A stretch of DNA of 64,000 nucleotides from Acidovorax sp. GBBC 1281. Lineage in GTDB: Bacteria; Pseudomonadota; Gammaproteobacteria; Burkholderiales; Burkholderiaceae_C. The first letter of the stretch is position 1. Each line of letters opens with the position of its first letter. The DNA is taken from contig NZ_CP097269.1 of assembly GCF_028473645.1 (NCBI RefSeq), positions 2,002,001 through 2,066,000 on the forward strand, read 5' to 3'. Below, piece by piece: positions 1 through 12,135 of this stretch. The notes beneath the pieces were generated by a model. It did not search any database. It was not told the DNA's origin and was given only the letters and a program-made list of their open reading frames with translations. Made by a program: the position numbers and the translations under genes.

Positions 1-33
1 AAGCCCGCTGCCAAGGGCAGTGGCCGCGCCTGA
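1..33 (+). CDS. C-terminal end of an upstream gene (partial)
   Basis: An open frame enters from the left edge and reads K-P-A-A-K-G-S-G-R-A before a TGA at 31-33. A Lys/Ala/Gly-rich tail is plausible for a protein C-terminus, but eleven codons do not identify a family. The 93 bases between this stop and the next start show no clear promoter or terminator, so it may or may not be co-transcribed with the peptidase operon that follows. Confidence 0.3.
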   Translation, partial: KPAAKGSGRA

Positions 34-126
34 ACGGCGGCCGCATCCATCGCTCCCCGATCGTCTTTCGCCTGGCCGATTGATTCGTTCCCATCCACTT
101 CGCTGACCGGTTTCGCCGCTTCTTCC

Positions 127-1134
127 ATGACCGTTTTTCCGTCTCCTTCCGGCCGTCCCGTTCCGGTGATCGCCATCCACGGCGGTGCCGGCACGCTGAG
201 CCGCGCGCAGATCGACGCCCGGCAGGAGCGGGCCTACCACGGTGTGCTGCAGGACGTGCTGCGCGCCGGACAGGCGGTGCTGGAGCAGGGCGGGTCCGCC
301 GCCGATGCGGTGTGCACGGCCGTGCAATTGTTGGAAGATTGCCCACTTTTCAACGCCGGGCATGGCGCGGTGTTCACCGCCGACGCGACCCATGAACTGG
401 ATGCCGCGCTGATGGAGGGCGCCACGCTGGCGGCCGGCGCGGTGGCCGGCGTGCGCCACGTGCGCAACCCCATCCTGGCGGCCCGCGCGGTGCTGCGCCA
501 GGGGCAGCATGTCCTCATGGCGGGCGAGGGCGCCGAGCGCCTGGCGCGCGATGCGGGGCTGGCCATGGTCGAGCCCCACTACTTTTCGACCGAAGCCCGG
601 CGCGCCCAGTTGCTGGCCGCGCAGGCCCGCCAGTCGGGCGCCGTGCTGGACCACGACGGCGCCGCTGCAATGGCCGGCCTGTCGGGCCGCGCGCTGGACG
701 AAGACCGCAAGATGGGCACCGTGGGCGCGGTGGCGCTGGATGCCCTGGGCCACCTCGCAGCGGCCACCTCCACGGGCGGCATGACCAACAAGCGTCCCGG
801 CCGCGTGGGCGACAGCCCGCTCATCGGCGCGGGCACCTATGCGGACGACCGCACGGCCGCCGTGTCGTGCACGGGCCATGGCGAAGCCTTCATCCGCGTG
901 AGCGCGGCGCACGACATCTGTGCGCGCATGGCCTACGGCGGCGCCTCGCTGGAGGCGGCTGTCGATGCCGTGGTGCATGGCGCGCTGCCTGCCGTGGGCG
1001 GCACCGGGGGCCTGATTGCGGTGGACCGCCACGGCAACGTGTGCCTGCCGTTCAACACCGAGGGCATGTACCGCGGGCTGGCCCGCGTCGGCCACGCGGC
1101 CGAGTCCTTCATCTTCCGCACGTCGGATGCATGA
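127..1134 (+). CDS. iaaA: Isoaspartyl peptidase / plant-type L-asparaginase (Ntn hydrolase)
   Basis: The 335-residue product matches the plant-type asparaginase family, which hydrolyses beta-aspartyl (isoaspartyl) dipeptides and asparagine after autocleavage. The N-terminal IAIHGGAGTL segment and the GTVGAVALD motif are typical. Cleavage before Thr198 of GTVG would expose the catalytic threonine and produce the alpha and beta subunits. The downstream STGGMTNKRPGRVGDSPL block is the conserved substrate-pocket region. Length is close to E. coli IaaA. The gene stands 75 bases before gsiA, the same iaaA-gsiABCD order as in E. coli, so it probably degrades peptides brought in by that transporter. 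The ATG at 127 gives the expected N-terminus. Confidence 0.93.
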   Translation: MTVFPSPSGRPVPVIAIHGGAGTLSRAQIDARQERAYHGVLQDVLRAGQAVLEQGGSAADAVCTAVQLLEDCPLFNAGHGAVFTADATHELDAALMEGATLAAGAVAGVRHVRNPILAARAVLRQGQHVLMAGEGAERLARDAGLAMVEPHYFSTEARRAQLLAAQARQSGAVLDHDGAAAMAGLSGRALDEDRKMGTVGAVALDALGHLAAATSTGGMTNKRPGRVGDSPLIGAGTYADDRTAAVSCTGHGEAFIRVSAAHDICARMAYGGASLEAAVDAVVHGALPAVGGTGGLIAVDRHGNVCLPFNTEGMYRGLARVGHAAESFIFRTSDA

Positions 1135-1209
1135 AGCCCACGGGCCAATGCATCGACCGACCGACTGGCTGCCTGATCGCCTGACCGAATTTCCTATCCC
1201 TGTCCTGCC

Positions 1210-3093
<1,884 letters not shown>

Positions 3094-3117
3094 TGTTTCC
3101 AACTCAAATCGACCTTC

Positions 3118-3160
3118 AGCGCTTGCCTGGCAAGCGAAAGCAGCTATCCATTTTGAAAAC
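3118..3160 (+). repeat. Short interspersed palindromic repeat, intergenic copy (gsiA-gsiB)
   Basis: A perfect hairpin, CGCTTGCC-T-GGCAAGCG (3120-3136), is followed by AAAGCAGCTATCCATTTTGA, an AT-rich tail starting with GCTAT. This architecture (GC hairpin plus GCTAT/AT-rich end) resembles elements at 17.8, 33.3, 40.6, 51.0 and 56.1 kb. Membership in that family is inferred from the shared layout, not from long identity. Confidence 0.55.
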
Positions 3161-3190
3161 CCCTGATCTTTTCCACACCGGAGTTCAACC

Positions 3191-4729
3191 ATGAAGAAAG
3201 CTTCCACCCGCCGCATCGCCTTCAGCCTGCTGGCCCTGGCCATGTCCGGCTCCGCACTGGCCGCCGGCAACGCCGTGCTGGCCATCTACCAGCAGCCCGA
3301 GACGCTCGACCCCTACAACACCAACACGACCATCACCACGGCCGTGACCAAGAGTTTCTACGAAGGCCTGTTCGCGTTCGACAAGGACATGAAGGTCAAG
3401 AACGTGCTGGCCGAGAGCTACGAAGTGTCGAACGACGGCCTCGTCTATACCTTCAAGCTGCGCTCGGGCGTCAAGTTCCACGACGGCACCGACTTCAACG
3501 CCGCCGCGGCCAAGGCCACCCTCGACCGCGTGATGAACCCCGAGAACCGCCTGCTGCGCGCCAACCAGTTCAACCGCGTCGCCAAGGTCGAGGCCGTAAA
3601 CCCGACCACGCTGCGCATCACGCTCAAGGAGCCCTTCGGCCCCTTCATCAATGCGCTGGCCCACGCTTCGGCCGCGATGATCTCGCCCGCCGCGCTGGCC
3701 AAGTGGGGCAGCAAGGACATCGCCTTCCACCCCGTGGGCACCGGCCCGTTCGAGTTCGTCGAATGGAAGCAGACCGAGGCCATCGTGGGCAAGAAGTTCG
3801 CGGGATACTGGAAGAAGGGCTACCCCAAGGTCGATCAGGTCACCTGGAAGCCTGTGATCGAGAACAACACCCGCGCCGCCATGCTGCAGACGGGCGAAGC
3901 CGACTTCGCCTTCACGCTGCCCTATGAGCCGATCGCCACGCTCAAGAAGAGCGACAAGGTCACGGTCGTGTCCGCGCCGTCGATCATCCAGCGCTTCCTC
4001 ACCTTCAACATGCTGCAAAAGCCGTATGACAACCCCAAGGTGCGCGAAGCCATCGGCTACGCCATCAATAAGGAAGCGCTGGCCAAGGTGGCCTTCAACG
4101 GCCATGCCTTCCCGGCCCAGGGCTTCGTGCCGCAGGGCGTGGAATACGCGGTGAAGATGCAGCCCATTCCCTACAACGTGGCCAAGGCCAAGGAACTGCT
4201 GAAGGAAGCGGGCTACCCCAACGGTTTCGAATCCGTGCTGTGGAGCGGCTACAACAACACCACCAGCCAGAAGGTGATCCAGTTCATCCAGCAGCAGTTG
4301 CAGCAGGTCGGCATCAAGGTGTCGGTGCAGGCGCTGGAGCCCGGCCAGCGCGCCGAGCAGGTGGATTCATGGCCCGATCCCAAGACCGCCAAGGTGCGCC
4401 TTTATTACATCGGCTGGTCTTCCTCCACCGGCGAGGCCGACTGGGCGCTGCGCCCCCTGTTCTCCACGGAGTCCTGGGCGCCGAAGCTGGCGAACTACGC
4501 CTTCTATAGCAACCCCGTGGTGGACGAGTCCATCGCCAAGGCGCTGCTGACCACCAACGGAGCCGAGCGCGAAGCGCTCTACAAGACCGCGCAGGAGCAG
4601 CTCGCCAAGGACCTGCCGCGCATCCCGCTGGTGACGGAGGACGTGCTGTACGCCCACGCCAAGCGCCTGTCCGGTGTGCATGTGATGCCCGACGGCAACA
4701 TCAACAGCGACGAGATCGACCTGAAATAA
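3191..4729 (+). CDS. gsiB: Glutathione/peptide ABC transporter periplasmic binding protein
   Basis: The 512-residue product is an SBP_bac_5 extracellular solute-binding protein. It starts with a Sec signal peptide ([17 protein letters not shown], probable cleavage after SALA). The mature protein opens with the peptide-binding family hallmark around [13 protein letters not shown], followed by [19 protein letters not shown] and [10 protein letters not shown]. It captures peptides in the periplasm and delivers them to GsiCD. It lies within the iaaA-gsiABCD operon. A 9-bp GC hairpin just after the stop (4744-4768) may raise its level over the permeases, as is common for binding-protein genes. Confidence 0.93.
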   Translation: MKKASTRRIAFSLLALAMSGSALAAGNAVLAIYQQPETLDPYNTNTTITTAVTKSFYEGLFAFDKDMKVKNVLAESYEVSNDGLVYTFKLRSGVKFHDGTDFNAAAAKATLDRVMNPENRLLRANQFNRVAKVEAVNPTTLRITLKEPFGPFINALAHASAAMISPAALAKWGSKDIAFHPVGTGPFEFVEWKQTEAIVGKKFAGYWKKGYPKVDQVTWKPVIENNTRAAMLQTGEADFAFTLPYEPIATLKKSDKVTVVSAPSIIQRFLTFNMLQKPYDNPKVREAIGYAINKEALAKVAFNGHAFPAQGFVPQGVEYAVKMQPIPYNVAKAKELLKEAGYPNGFESVLWSGYNNTTSQKVIQFIQQQLQQVGIKVSVQALEPGQRAEQVDSWPDPKTAKVRLYYIGWSSSTGEADWALRPLFSTESWAPKLANYAFYSNPVVDESIAKALLTTNGAEREALYKTAQEQLAKDLPRIPLVTEDVLYAHAKRLSGVHVMPDGNINSDEIDLK

Positions 4730-4743
4730 CAGGACAAGACCGC

Positions 4744-4768
4744 CCCGCGCGCTGATCTGGCGCGCGGG
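4744..4768 (+). promoter_or_regulatory. Intercistronic hairpin after gsiB
   Basis: The arms CCCGCGCGC (4744-4752) and GCGCGCGGG (4760-4768) pair perfectly around a 7-base loop. No immediate U-tract follows, so it is more likely an mRNA-stabilising or partial-termination structure between the binding-protein and permease genes than a full terminator. Confidence 0.5.
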
Positions 4769-4820
4769 CTGCTCCTGTTTTCATCAAAAAACACATCGCT
4801 GCGACCGCAGCGCCGCACCC

Positions 4821-5741
4821 ATGCTGAACTACTTTCTCAAACGACTGCTGGGACTCTTGCCCACGCTGCTGATCGTGGCTGTGCTGGTGTTCCTGTTCGT
4901 CCACATGCTGCCCGGCGACCCCGCGCGCCTGGCGGCGGGCCAGGACGCCGACGAGGCCGCCGTCGCGGTAGTGCGCCACGACCTGGGCCTGGACAGGCCA
5001 CTGCCCGAGCAGTTCGTGCACTTCTTCACGCGCATGGTTCAGGGCGACTTCGGCAAGTCCATCCGCACCGGCCGCACGGTGGCGGCCGAGATCGGCGAGC
5101 GCTTCATGCCCACGCTGGCGCTCACGGTCACCAGCATGGTCTGGGCGGTGATCTTCGGCATGGGCATCGGCATCATCTCGGCCGTGTATCGCAATCAATG
5201 GCCCGACCGGCTGGGCATGACGCTGGCGGTGTCGGGCATCTCGTTTCCCGCGTTCGCGCTGGGCATGGTGCTGATGCAGGTGTTCTCGGTCAACCTGGGC
5301 TGGCTGCCCACGGTGGGTGCGACAAGCTGGCAGCACTACATCCTGCCCTCCATCACGCTGGGGGCCGCCGTCGCCGCGGTGATGGCGCGCTTCACCCGAG
5401 CCTCGTTCGTCGAGGTGGTGCAGGAAGACTTCGTGCGCACGGCGCGCGCCAAGGGGCTCAACGAGCGCCTCGTGATCTTGAAGCATTGCCTGCGCAATGC
5501 GCTCATTCCCGTCATCACCATGATGGGGCTGCAGTTCGGCTTCCTGCTGGGCGGCTCCATCGTGGTGGAGGCCGTCTTCAACTGGCCGGGCCTGGGTCGC
5601 CTGCTGGTGGATGCCGTGACCATGCGGGACTACCCCGTGATCCAGACGCTGGTGCTGCTGTTCTCGCTGGAGTTCATCCTCATCAATCTCGTGGTGGACA
5701 TGCTCTACGGCTTCATCAATCCCACCATCCGCTACAAGTGA
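4821..5741 (+). CDS. gsiC: Glutathione/peptide ABC transporter permease (DppB-like)
   Basis: At 306 residues this is a BPD_transp_1 inner-membrane permease. It begins [20 protein letters not shown], the usual first helix of DppB/GsiC proteins, followed by a periplasmic loop and the remaining helices. The cytoplasmic EAA coupling motif reads [20 protein letters not shown] and contacts the GsiA ATPase. It pairs with GsiD, encoded 43 bases downstream, to form the translocation pore. Confidence 0.92.
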   Translation: MLNYFLKRLLGLLPTLLIVAVLVFLFVHMLPGDPARLAAGQDADEAAVAVVRHDLGLDRPLPEQFVHFFTRMVQGDFGKSIRTGRTVAAEIGERFMPTLALTVTSMVWAVIFGMGIGIISAVYRNQWPDRLGMTLAVSGISFPAFALGMVLMQVFSVNLGWLPTVGATSWQHYILPSITLGAAVAAVMARFTRASFVEVVQEDFVRTARAKGLNERLVILKHCLRNALIPVITMMGLQFGFLLGGSIVVEAVFNWPGLGRLLVDAVTMRDYPVIQTLVLLFSLEFILINLVVDMLYGFINPTIRYK

Positions 5742-5784
5742 CCACGGCGGCCTGCATCCCATTCCACGAACACGAAGAGACGGT

Positions 5785-6723
5785 ATGACCACGCCCTCCA
5801 TCCCCACGCCCCCCGATGCCGCGCAACTGGCGGCCGCCTCGGTGGCGCCTGCCGCTGCCAGTTCCGGCGCGGTCCGCACGCCCTGGCGCGAGTTCTGGCG
5901 CAAGTTCAAGAAGCAGCGCGTGGCCATGGTGGCGCTGGCTTTCGTGCTGCTGCTGGTGCTGGTGGCCGTGCTGGCACCGGTCCTGGTGCCTTACGACCCC
6001 GAAGGCTTTTTCGACTACGAAAGGCTGAACGAACTGCCGTCGGCCGTCCACTGGTTCGGCGTGGACCCGCTGGGGCGCGACATCTTCAGCCGCATCCTGA
6101 TGGGCGCGCGAATCTCGCTGGCGGCGGGATTCCTGTCGGTGCTCATCGGCTGCCTGATCGGCACGACCCTCGGTCTGCTGGCCGGGTACTACGAGGGATG
6201 GTGGGACCGCGTGGTGATGCGCATCTCGGACGTGCTGTTCGCCTTCCCCGGCATCTTGCTGGCGCTCGGCGTGGTAGCCATCCTGGGCAGCAACATGACG
6301 AACGTCATCGTGGCCGTGGCGGTGTTCAGCGTGCCGGCCTTCGCGCGGCTGGTGCGCGGCAACACGCTGGTGCTCAAGCAGATGACCTACATCGAATCGG
6401 CGCGCAGCATCGGTGCGTCGGACTGGACCATCATCGTACGGCACATCCTGCCGGGCACGATCTCTTCGATCGTCGTGTACTTCACGATGCGCGTGGGCAC
6501 CTCGATCATCACGGCGGCCAGCCTGTCGTTCCTGGGCATGGGCGCGCAGCCGCCCACGCCGGAATGGGGCGCCATGCTCAACGAGGCCCGTGCGGACATG
6601 GTGAACGCACCGCACGTGGCGCTGTTCCCCAGCCTGGCCATTTTCCTGACCGTGCTCGCCTTCAATTTGCTGGGGGACGGCTTGCGCGATGCCCTCGACC
6701 CGAAGATCGACCGGCAGTCATGA
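5785..6723 (+). CDS. gsiD: Glutathione/peptide ABC transporter permease (DppC-like)
   Basis: The 312-residue product is the second permease subunit (OppC_N plus BPD_transp_1). A Pro/Ala-rich cytoplasmic N-terminus precedes the first membrane helix ([20 protein letters not shown]) and the sequence [20 protein letters not shown], which is highly conserved in DppC/GsiD. The EAA loop is [20 protein letters not shown]. Its TGA overlaps the ATG of the following peptidase gene (ATGA), which shows tight translational coupling between transporter and peptidases. Confidence 0.92.
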   Translation: MTTPSIPTPPDAAQLAAASVAPAAASSGAVRTPWREFWRKFKKQRVAMVALAFVLLLVLVAVLAPVLVPYDPEGFFDYERLNELPSAVHWFGVDPLGRDIFSRILMGARISLAAGFLSVLIGCLIGTTLGLLAGYYEGWWDRVVMRISDVLFAFPGILLALGVVAILGSNMTNVIVAVAVFSVPAFARLVRGNTLVLKQMTYIESARSIGASDWTIIVRHILPGTISSIVVYFTMRVGTSIITAASLSFLGMGAQPPTPEWGAMLNEARADMVNAPHVALFPSLAIFLTVLAFNLLGDGLRDALDPKIDRQS

Positions 6724-7808
6724 GGCCGTCTTCGACAGGCATCACGGCGGCATTGGTGCCGCCACGCATCGGCAACCTGCTGGCCGGGCCACTCGATGCC
6801 ATCACCGACGTGGCGGGCGTGACCGTGGGGCATGCGACGCGCGATGACGGTCCGGTGCAGACCGGCGTCACCGTGATCCATCCGCATGGGCTGGACCCCT
6901 ATCGCCACAAGGTGCCGGCCGGTGCGGCGGTGATCAATGGCTTCGGCAAGAGCGTGGGCCTGGTGCAGTTGGCGGAATTGGGGCAACTGGAGACGCCTAT
7001 CGCGTTGACCAACACCTTCTCCGTCAGTGCCATGGCCCAGGCGCAGATCCGCCAATGCATCGAGGCCAATCCGGAGACGGGCAGGGCGTTGCCCACGGTC
7101 AATCCGCTGGTGCTGGAGTGCAATGACGGTTTTTTGAACGACATCCAGCGCATGGCCCTGGACGGGGGCGACTACCTGGCGGCGTGCAGCAACGCCGGCG
7201 CGCGCTTTGCACAGGGTTCGGTGGGCTCGGGGCGGGGTATGTCGAGTTTCCAGCTGAAAGGCGGCATCGGCACGGCGTCGCGCCGGGTGCCGCTGCGCCA
7301 GGGGGGCATCTGCACGGTCGGAGCGCTGGTGCTGGCCAACTACGGGCTGCTTCCGAACCTGGTATGGGGCGGCAAGGCCATCGGTGCCGAAGTGGCCACC
7401 CTGCTGGACGACAGCGCGCGCGCGCAGTCTGCGGAGACCGAACGCGGCTCCATCATCATGGTGCTCGCCACCGATGCGCCGCTGGATGCCCGCCAACTGA
7501 ATCGTCTGGCCCTGCGCGCGGGCGCAGGGCTGGCACGCACCGGCTCGGTCTACGGCCATGGCAGCGGCGACATCGCCCTGGCGTTCTCCACGGGCTACAC
7601 CGTGCCGCATCTGGCGGACCAGCCCATGCCGGCCACGCCGATGCTGCACGAAACCTTGCTGGACGGCCTGTTCCAGGCTGCGGCCGACAGCGTGGAACAA
7701 GCCATCGTCCATGCCCTGTGGCATGCCACGCCCGTCACCGGCCGGGATGGGCACCGCCGCCCTGCATTGCGCGGGTTGCTGCCCTGTCTGCCCGCATCGA
7801 TTTCCTGA
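6720..7808 (+). CDS. P1-family peptidase (DmpA/BapA-like L-aminopeptidase / D-esterase)
   Basis: This 362-residue protein belongs to the self-processing P1 (S58) peptidases. The N-terminal [22 protein letters not shown] segment is typical. The [14 protein letters not shown] motif marks the autocleavage point, and Ser244 would become the N-terminal nucleophile of the small subunit, close to Ser250 of Ochrobactrum DmpA. Known members release N-terminal residues from D-amino-acid or beta-peptides, an activity that suits the D-aminopeptidase and racemase-like genes next door. The ATG at 6720 overlaps the gsiD stop, so I prefer it to longer upstream options. Confidence 0.87.
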   Translation: MRPSSTGITAALVPPRIGNLLAGPLDAITDVAGVTVGHATRDDGPVQTGVTVIHPHGLDPYRHKVPAGAAVINGFGKSVGLVQLAELGQLETPIALTNTFSVSAMAQAQIRQCIEANPETGRALPTVNPLVLECNDGFLNDIQRMALDGGDYLAACSNAGARFAQGSVGSGRGMSSFQLKGGIGTASRRVPLRQGGICTVGALVLANYGLLPNLVWGGKAIGAEVATLLDDSARAQSAETERGSIIMVLATDAPLDARQLNRLALRAGAGLARTGSVYGHGSGDIALAFSTGYTVPHLADQPMPATPMLHETLLDGLFQAAADSVEQAIVHALWHATPVTGRDGHRRPALRGLLPCLPASIS

Positions 7809-7818
7809 AGACCCCTCC

Positions 7819-8637
7819 ATGAAAATTCTCATTTCCGTCGATATCGAAGGCGTCGCGGGCGTCTACCACCCCGAGCAGGTGCGGCCCGGCAATCCCGAAT
7901 ACGAGCGCGCGCGGCGCCTGATGGCGGCCGAGGCCAACGCGGCGATCGAAGGCGCCTTCGATGCCGGGGCCTCCGAGGTCTACGTGAACGATTCGCACGG
8001 TGGTTTCCGGAACATGCCGCCGGACCTGCTGGACGAACGGGCGCAGGCCATCCAGGGCAAGCCCCGCTACCTGAGCATGGTGGCGGGCGTGGAACTGGGT
8101 ATGGACGGCGTATGCATCATCGGCTATCACTCCCGAGCCCAGGGGCGCGGCATTCTGGCCCACACCATCAACAGCTTCGCCTTCGCGCGCATCGCCTTCA
8201 ACGGGCAGGAACTGGGCGAGGCGGGGATCTATGGCGCCCTGGCAGGCGCCTATGGGGTGCCGGTGATCATGGGGTCGGGTGACGACGTGTTCATCGCGGA
8301 AACCCAGCCGCTGTTTCCCCAGGCCCGGTTCGTGCAGACCAAGCGGGCGACGGGCCAGACGAGCGGTATCAGCCTGTCGCCTGCGCAGTCCTGCGCGGCC
8401 ATCCGGGCGGGCGTGGCGGCAGCCGTGCGGGATTGCGCTGCCGTGCCGCCTTTTCGCATCGAGGGCGAGATTCTGGTGGACGTGCAGGCCCAGACGCCTG
8501 CCCTGGCTGATCTGTTCTGCCAGTGGCCCACGCTGGAGCGCGCGGCCTCCGACGCCGTGCGCTTTCAGGCCCCCGACACCGAGTCCGCCGTGCGAATGGT
8601 CAATTGCCTGTCGGCCATGTCGAGCATGCTGCGATGA
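7819..8637 (+). CDS. dppA: M55 family D-aminopeptidase (DppA-like)
   Basis: The 272-residue product matches M55 zinc D-aminopeptidases such as Bacillus subtilis DppA, which release N-terminal D-Ala/Gly from peptides. Predicted metal ligands align well: Asp8 and Glu10 in SVDIEGVAG, His60 in VNDSHGG, His104 in IIGYHSRAQ, and a Glu near position 134 in LGEAGIYG. In B. subtilis the gene also sits with a dipeptide transporter. Here it follows the P1 peptidase by 10 bases and overlaps the next gene (ATGA). The role inferred is cytoplasmic processing of imported D-amino-acid peptides, possibly from peptidoglycan. Confidence 0.9.
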   Translation: MKILISVDIEGVAGVYHPEQVRPGNPEYERARRLMAAEANAAIEGAFDAGASEVYVNDSHGGFRNMPPDLLDERAQAIQGKPRYLSMVAGVELGMDGVCIIGYHSRAQGRGILAHTINSFAFARIAFNGQELGEAGIYGALAGAYGVPVIMGSGDDVFIAETQPLFPQARFVQTKRATGQTSGISLSPAQSCAAIRAGVAAAVRDCAAVPPFRIEGEILVDVQAQTPALADLFCQWPTLERAASDAVRFQAPDTESAVRMVNCLSAMSSMLR

Positions 8638-9401
8638 ACGGCGAACCGCATTCCTTTGGCACGCCCGCGAAGGTCGGCATCCTGGCCGGCATGGGACCGG
8701 CGGCAGGCGTGGATTTCGCCCGCCTGTTTCTCAAGGCGTCCGAGCGCTGGTTGCAGGACCATGGCCTGGCGGTTCAGGACCAGGCATTCCCCGAGCACTG
8801 GATGGCACAGGTCCCGGTGGCGGACCGGTCCCGCGCGCTCAGCGATGCAAACGCACCGCAGCCATTGGACGAAATGGCGCGGGTGCTGCAGCAACTCTCG
8901 GCCGTGGGCGCCCGCGCCGTGGCCATCTCGTGCAATACCGCGCACGCCTGGCACGCTGCGCTGCAGGAGCGAGTGCCGTCCGTGGACCTGCTGCACATCG
9001 CGCGGGAGACTGCCGCCGAATTGCAGCGGCGGGGCATCCGCCAAGTGGCGCTGCTGGCCACGCAAGGCACCTACGGCATGGGCCTGTACGACACCGTCAT
9101 GGCGGCCCATGGCATCGAATGCGTGATTCCCGATCCCTCCGAGCGTGAAGAACTCATGCAGGGCATCTACCAAGGGGTCAAGGCCGGGAACCTGGCGTTG
9201 GCGCAGGCATGTTTCACGCGCGTGGGCAGGCAGTTGCGTGGGCGCCATGGCGATGGCATCGCCTTGATTATGGCCTGCACCGAAATCCCGCTGGCCTTGC
9301 CTCAGGCCCCGCAGGCGCAAGGCTGGACACTGATCGATCCTTCCGAAATCCTGGCCATGGCGCTGGCCCGCAAGGCCTACGAAGGGCACGCCGGGCACTG
9401 A
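8634..9401 (+). CDS. Aspartate/glutamate racemase family protein
   Basis: The 255-residue protein shows the Asp/Glu racemase fold: [15 protein letters not shown] at the N-terminus, the first catalytic cysteine (Cys100) in [10 protein letters not shown], and the second (Cys215) in [10 protein letters not shown]. Both cysteines needed for PLP-independent racemisation are present. E. coli YgeA and RacX are the nearest named types. As the last gene of the peptide operon it probably interconverts amino acids released by the peptidases upstream. Its substrate cannot be read from sequence. The ATG overlaps the dppA stop. Confidence 0.86.
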   Translation: MNGEPHSFGTPAKVGILAGMGPAAGVDFARLFLKASERWLQDHGLAVQDQAFPEHWMAQVPVADRSRALSDANAPQPLDEMARVLQQLSAVGARAVAISCNTAHAWHAALQERVPSVDLLHIARETAAELQRRGIRQVALLATQGTYGMGLYDTVMAAHGIECVIPDPSEREELMQGIYQGVKAGNLALAQACFTRVGRQLRGRHGDGIALIMACTEIPLALPQAPQAQGWTLIDPSEILAMALARKAYEGHAGH

Positions 9402-9462
9402 TCCGGCAGGGCTTGGCCGTTGCGGCATGCGACGGGGCGCAGAGACTGGCCACAATAGCGCC

Positions 9463-11511
9463 ATGTCCGATGTGCATTCCCCCGAACTCCTCGCGCAAGT
9501 GGCCGCGCTGCCGCCGCTGCCGGGTGTCTACCGCTACTTTGATGCGCAAGGCGCCTTGCTCTATGTGGGCAAGGCACGCAACCTCAAGAAGCGCGTCTCC
9601 AGCTACTTCACCAAGACCCATGGCGGTACGCGGATCGGCCACATGGTGGGCCGGATCGTCCGGCTGGAAACCACGGTGGTGCGCTCCGAGGCCGAGGCAC
9701 TGCTGCTGGAAAACAACCTCATCAAGTCGCTGAATCCGAAATACAACATTCTGTTTCGGGACGACAAGAGCTATCCGTATCTCAAGATCACCGGCGTGGC
9801 CGGCAAGGACGGCACCGGCGAGGCGCCAAGCCAGCTCTTCCCGCGCATGGCCTACTACCGCGGCGCCATCGACAAGCGGCACCGCTACTTCGGTCCTTAC
9901 CCGGGGGCCTGGGCGGTCAAGGAAACCATCTTGCTGCTGCAGAAGGTGTTTCGCCTGCGCACCTGCGAAGACACGGTGTTTGCCAACCGCACCCGGCCCT
10001 GCCTGTTGTATCAGATCAAGCGCTGTACGGGTCCCTGCGTGGATTTGATCTCGCCCCAGGCCTACGCGAGCGATGTCGCGCATGCGGAAGCCATGCTGCG
10101 GGGCGAGACGCAAGAGCTGCTGCGATCGATGGAGGCCCGCATGATGGAGCATTCCGGCCGCCTCGAGTTCGAGCAGGCAGCCGATGTACGCAACCAGATC
10201 ACCGCGCTGTCGCGCGTGCTGCACCAGCAGGCCATCGAAACCGTGTCCGACAAGGATGTGGACATTCTGGCAGTGAAGGTGCTGGGGGGGCGCGCCTGCG
10301 TGAATCTGGCCATGGTGCGGGGAGGTCGGCACCTGGGCGACCGGGCGTACTTTCCCGTGCACGTGGAAGACGCTGCGGCCGTATTCCAGGCAGAGGAGGC
10401 CGCGGACGACGCCGGGCCCACGGGTGAGGCCGCATCCATTGAAGGCGGGCAGGGCGGTGAATTGGCTGGCGCCACGGTGGATGAAGGAAAGTCGGCTCAG
10501 TCCGTGCGTTCTGCACCGGCGCGTTCCGTCGAGGCGCAGGTGCTGGAGGCCTTCATCGCGCAGCATTACATCGGCGTGCCGGTGCCCCCTGCGCTCATCG
10601 TGAGCCACCCGGTCGATCGCGCATTGATCGATGCGCTGTCCCAACAGACCGGCGTGCGGGTGACGGCGGTGCACCAGCCGCGGGAGCAGCGCCGCGCCTG
10701 GCTGGACATGGCTCAGAAAAATGCAGACATCCAGCTGGCCCGCCTGCTGGCCGAAGAGGGTTCGCAGCAGGCGCGTACCCGGGCCCTCGCCGAGGCGCTG
10801 GACCTGAGCGAAGAGGACCTCGATACCCTCACGATCGAGTGCTTTGACATTTCGCACACGGCGGGCGAGTCCACCCAGGCGTCTTGCGTGGTGTTCCACC
10901 ATCACAAAATGCAGAGCAGCGAGTATCGGCGCTTCAAGATCGAAGGCATCACGGGCGGAGACGACTATGCAGCCATGCGGCAGGTGCTCATGCGCCGCTA
11001 CAGCAAGGTCGCGGAAGCGCAGCGCGAGGCCGGGGGCGCGGAGCCCGCGCCAGGCCAGGCCCGGCTGCCCGACCTGGTGCTGGTGGACGGCGGCAAGGGG
11101 CAGGTGAGCATGGCGCGCGAGGTGTTCACCGAACTCGGCCTGGACCTCAGTCGCATCGTCGGCGTTGAGAAAGGCGAGGGCCGAAAGGTGGGGCTGGAAG
11201 AATTGGTGTTTGCCGATGGGCGTGAAAAGGTCTACCTGGGCCGGGACTCTGCTGCCTTGATGCTGGTCGCTCAGATCCGCGACGAGGCGCACCGCTTCGC
11301 GATTACCGGCATGCGGGCGGCGCGGGCCAAGATGCGTGTGGGCGGGGGGCAACTGGAAGAGATTCTGGGCGTGGGGCCGAAGAAGCGGGCTCGGCTGCTG
11401 CAGCGGTTCGGCGGCGTGCGCGGTGTCGCAGCGGCCAGCGTGGAGGACCTGATCACGGTGGAGGGCATTTCGCGCGATCTGGCCGAGGAGATCTATCGCG
11501 CGCTGCGTTGA
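9463..11511 (+). CDS. uvrC: UvrABC excinuclease subunit C
   Basis: This is the dual-incision nuclease of nucleotide excision repair. The N-terminal GIY-YIG domain ([20 protein letters not shown], residues about 18-37) makes the 3' cut. A UVR motif ([16 protein letters not shown], near residue 230) binds UvrB. The RNase-H-like endonuclease domain ([13 protein letters not shown] ... VLVDGGKGQ) makes the 5' cut, and a C-terminal helix-hairpin-helix pair ([18 protein letters not shown]) binds DNA. The 682 residues exceed the roughly 610 of E. coli, largely through a Gly/Ala/Glu-rich insert around residues 308-356. ATG 9463 is chosen because the protein then starts at the GIY-YIG domain; an in-frame ATG lies at 9427. 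Confidence 0.95.
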   Translation: MSDVHSPELLAQVAALPPLPGVYRYFDAQGALLYVGKARNLKKRVSSYFTKTHGGTRIGHMVGRIVRLETTVVRSEAEALLLENNLIKSLNPKYNILFRDDKSYPYLKITGVAGKDGTGEAPSQLFPRMAYYRGAIDKRHRYFGPYPGAWAVKETILLLQKVFRLRTCEDTVFANRTRPCLLYQIKRCTGPCVDLISPQAYASDVAHAEAMLRGETQELLRSMEARMMEHSGRLEFEQAADVRNQITALSRVLHQQAIETVSDKDVDILAVKVLGGRACVNLAMVRGGRHLGDRAYFPVHVEDAAAVFQAEEAADDAGPTGEAASIEGGQGGELAGATVDEGKSAQSVRSAPARSVEAQVLEAFIAQHYIGVPVPPALIVSHPVDRALIDALSQQTGVRVTAVHQPREQRRAWLDMAQKNADIQLARLLAEEGSQQARTRALAEALDLSEEDLDTLTIECFDISHTAGESTQASCVVFHHHKMQSSEYRRFKIEGITGGDDYAAMRQVLMRRYSKVAEAQREAGGAEPAPGQARLPDLVLVDGGKGQVSMAREVFTELGLDLSRIVGVEKGEGRKVGLEELVFADGREKVYLGRDSAALMLVAQIRDEAHRFAITGMRAARAKMRVGGGQLEEILGVGPKKRARLLQRFGGVRGVAAASVEDLITVEGISRDLAEEIYRALR

Positions 11512-11565
11512 CTGGATTGGCCTCGTTCGGCGATGGTGGGCGAACGGGCATGACACAATCGCCGC

Positions 11566-12135
11566 ATGTTCCTGACCATCCCCACCATCATGACCTGGAC
11601 GCGCATCGTCGCGATACCTTTGATCGTGGGGGTGTTCTACGCGCCACTGGAGCCGACCACGCGCAATCTCATCGCGACGGTGATGTTCGTCATCTTCGCC
11701 GCGACGGACTGGCTGGATGGCTATCTGGCGCGCAAGCTCAACCAGACCTCGTCGTTCGGCGCCTTCCTCGACCCGGTGGCAGACAAGTTCCTGGTCTGTG
11801 CCTCCTTGCTCGTGCTCGTGCATCTGCAGCGGGCCGATGTCTTCGTTGCGATGATCATCATCGGGCGCGAAATCGCAATCTCGGCACTTCGCGAGTGGAT
11901 GGCGCAAATCGGCGCGTCGCGCAGCGTGGCCGTGCACATGCTCGGCAAGGTCAAGACCACGGTGCAGATGATCGCGATCCCTTTTCTTCTGTACGACGGA
12001 CAGCTGTTCGGCGTGGTCGACACGGGCGTCTGGGGCACGTGGCTGATCTGGATTGCCGCTGTGCTCACGGTGTGGTCGATGGTGTATTACCTTCAGAAGG
12101 CGCTTCCGGAAATTCGGGCGCGGGTCAAGAAGTGA
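11566..12135 (+). CDS. pgsA: CDP-diacylglycerol-glycerol-3-phosphate 3-phosphatidyltransferase
   Basis: The 189-residue integral membrane enzyme makes phosphatidylglycerophosphate, the committed step to phosphatidylglycerol and cardiolipin. The CDP-alcohol phosphotransferase signature D-G-x2-A-R-x8-G-x3-D-x3-D is complete in DGYLARKLNQTSSFGAFLDP followed by VADK. It begins MFLTIPTIMTWTRI as usual for PgsA and has several hydrophobic helices. It follows uvrC by 54 bases, the common uvrC-pgsA pair of proteobacteria. Confidence 0.95.
   Translation: MFLTIPTIMTWTRIVAIPLIVGVFYAPLEPTTRNLIATVMFVIFAATDWLDGYLARKLNQTSSFGAFLDPVADKFLVCASLLVLVHLQRADVFVAMIIIGREIAISALREWMAQIGASRSVAVHMLGKVKTTVQMIAIPFLLYDGQLFGVVDTGVWGTWLIWIAAVLTVWSMVYYLQKALPEIRARVKK

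Noticed and set aside
4744..4768. Full terminator between gsiB and gsiC
   Set aside because: The hairpin is strong but has no immediate U-tract, and the permease genes need the same transcript.
10385..10530. A repeat or foreign insertion inside uvrC
   Set aside because: The Gly/Ala/Glu-rich stretch has the gene's own base composition, no palindrome and no match to the repeat motifs. It is probably an ordinary variable linker.
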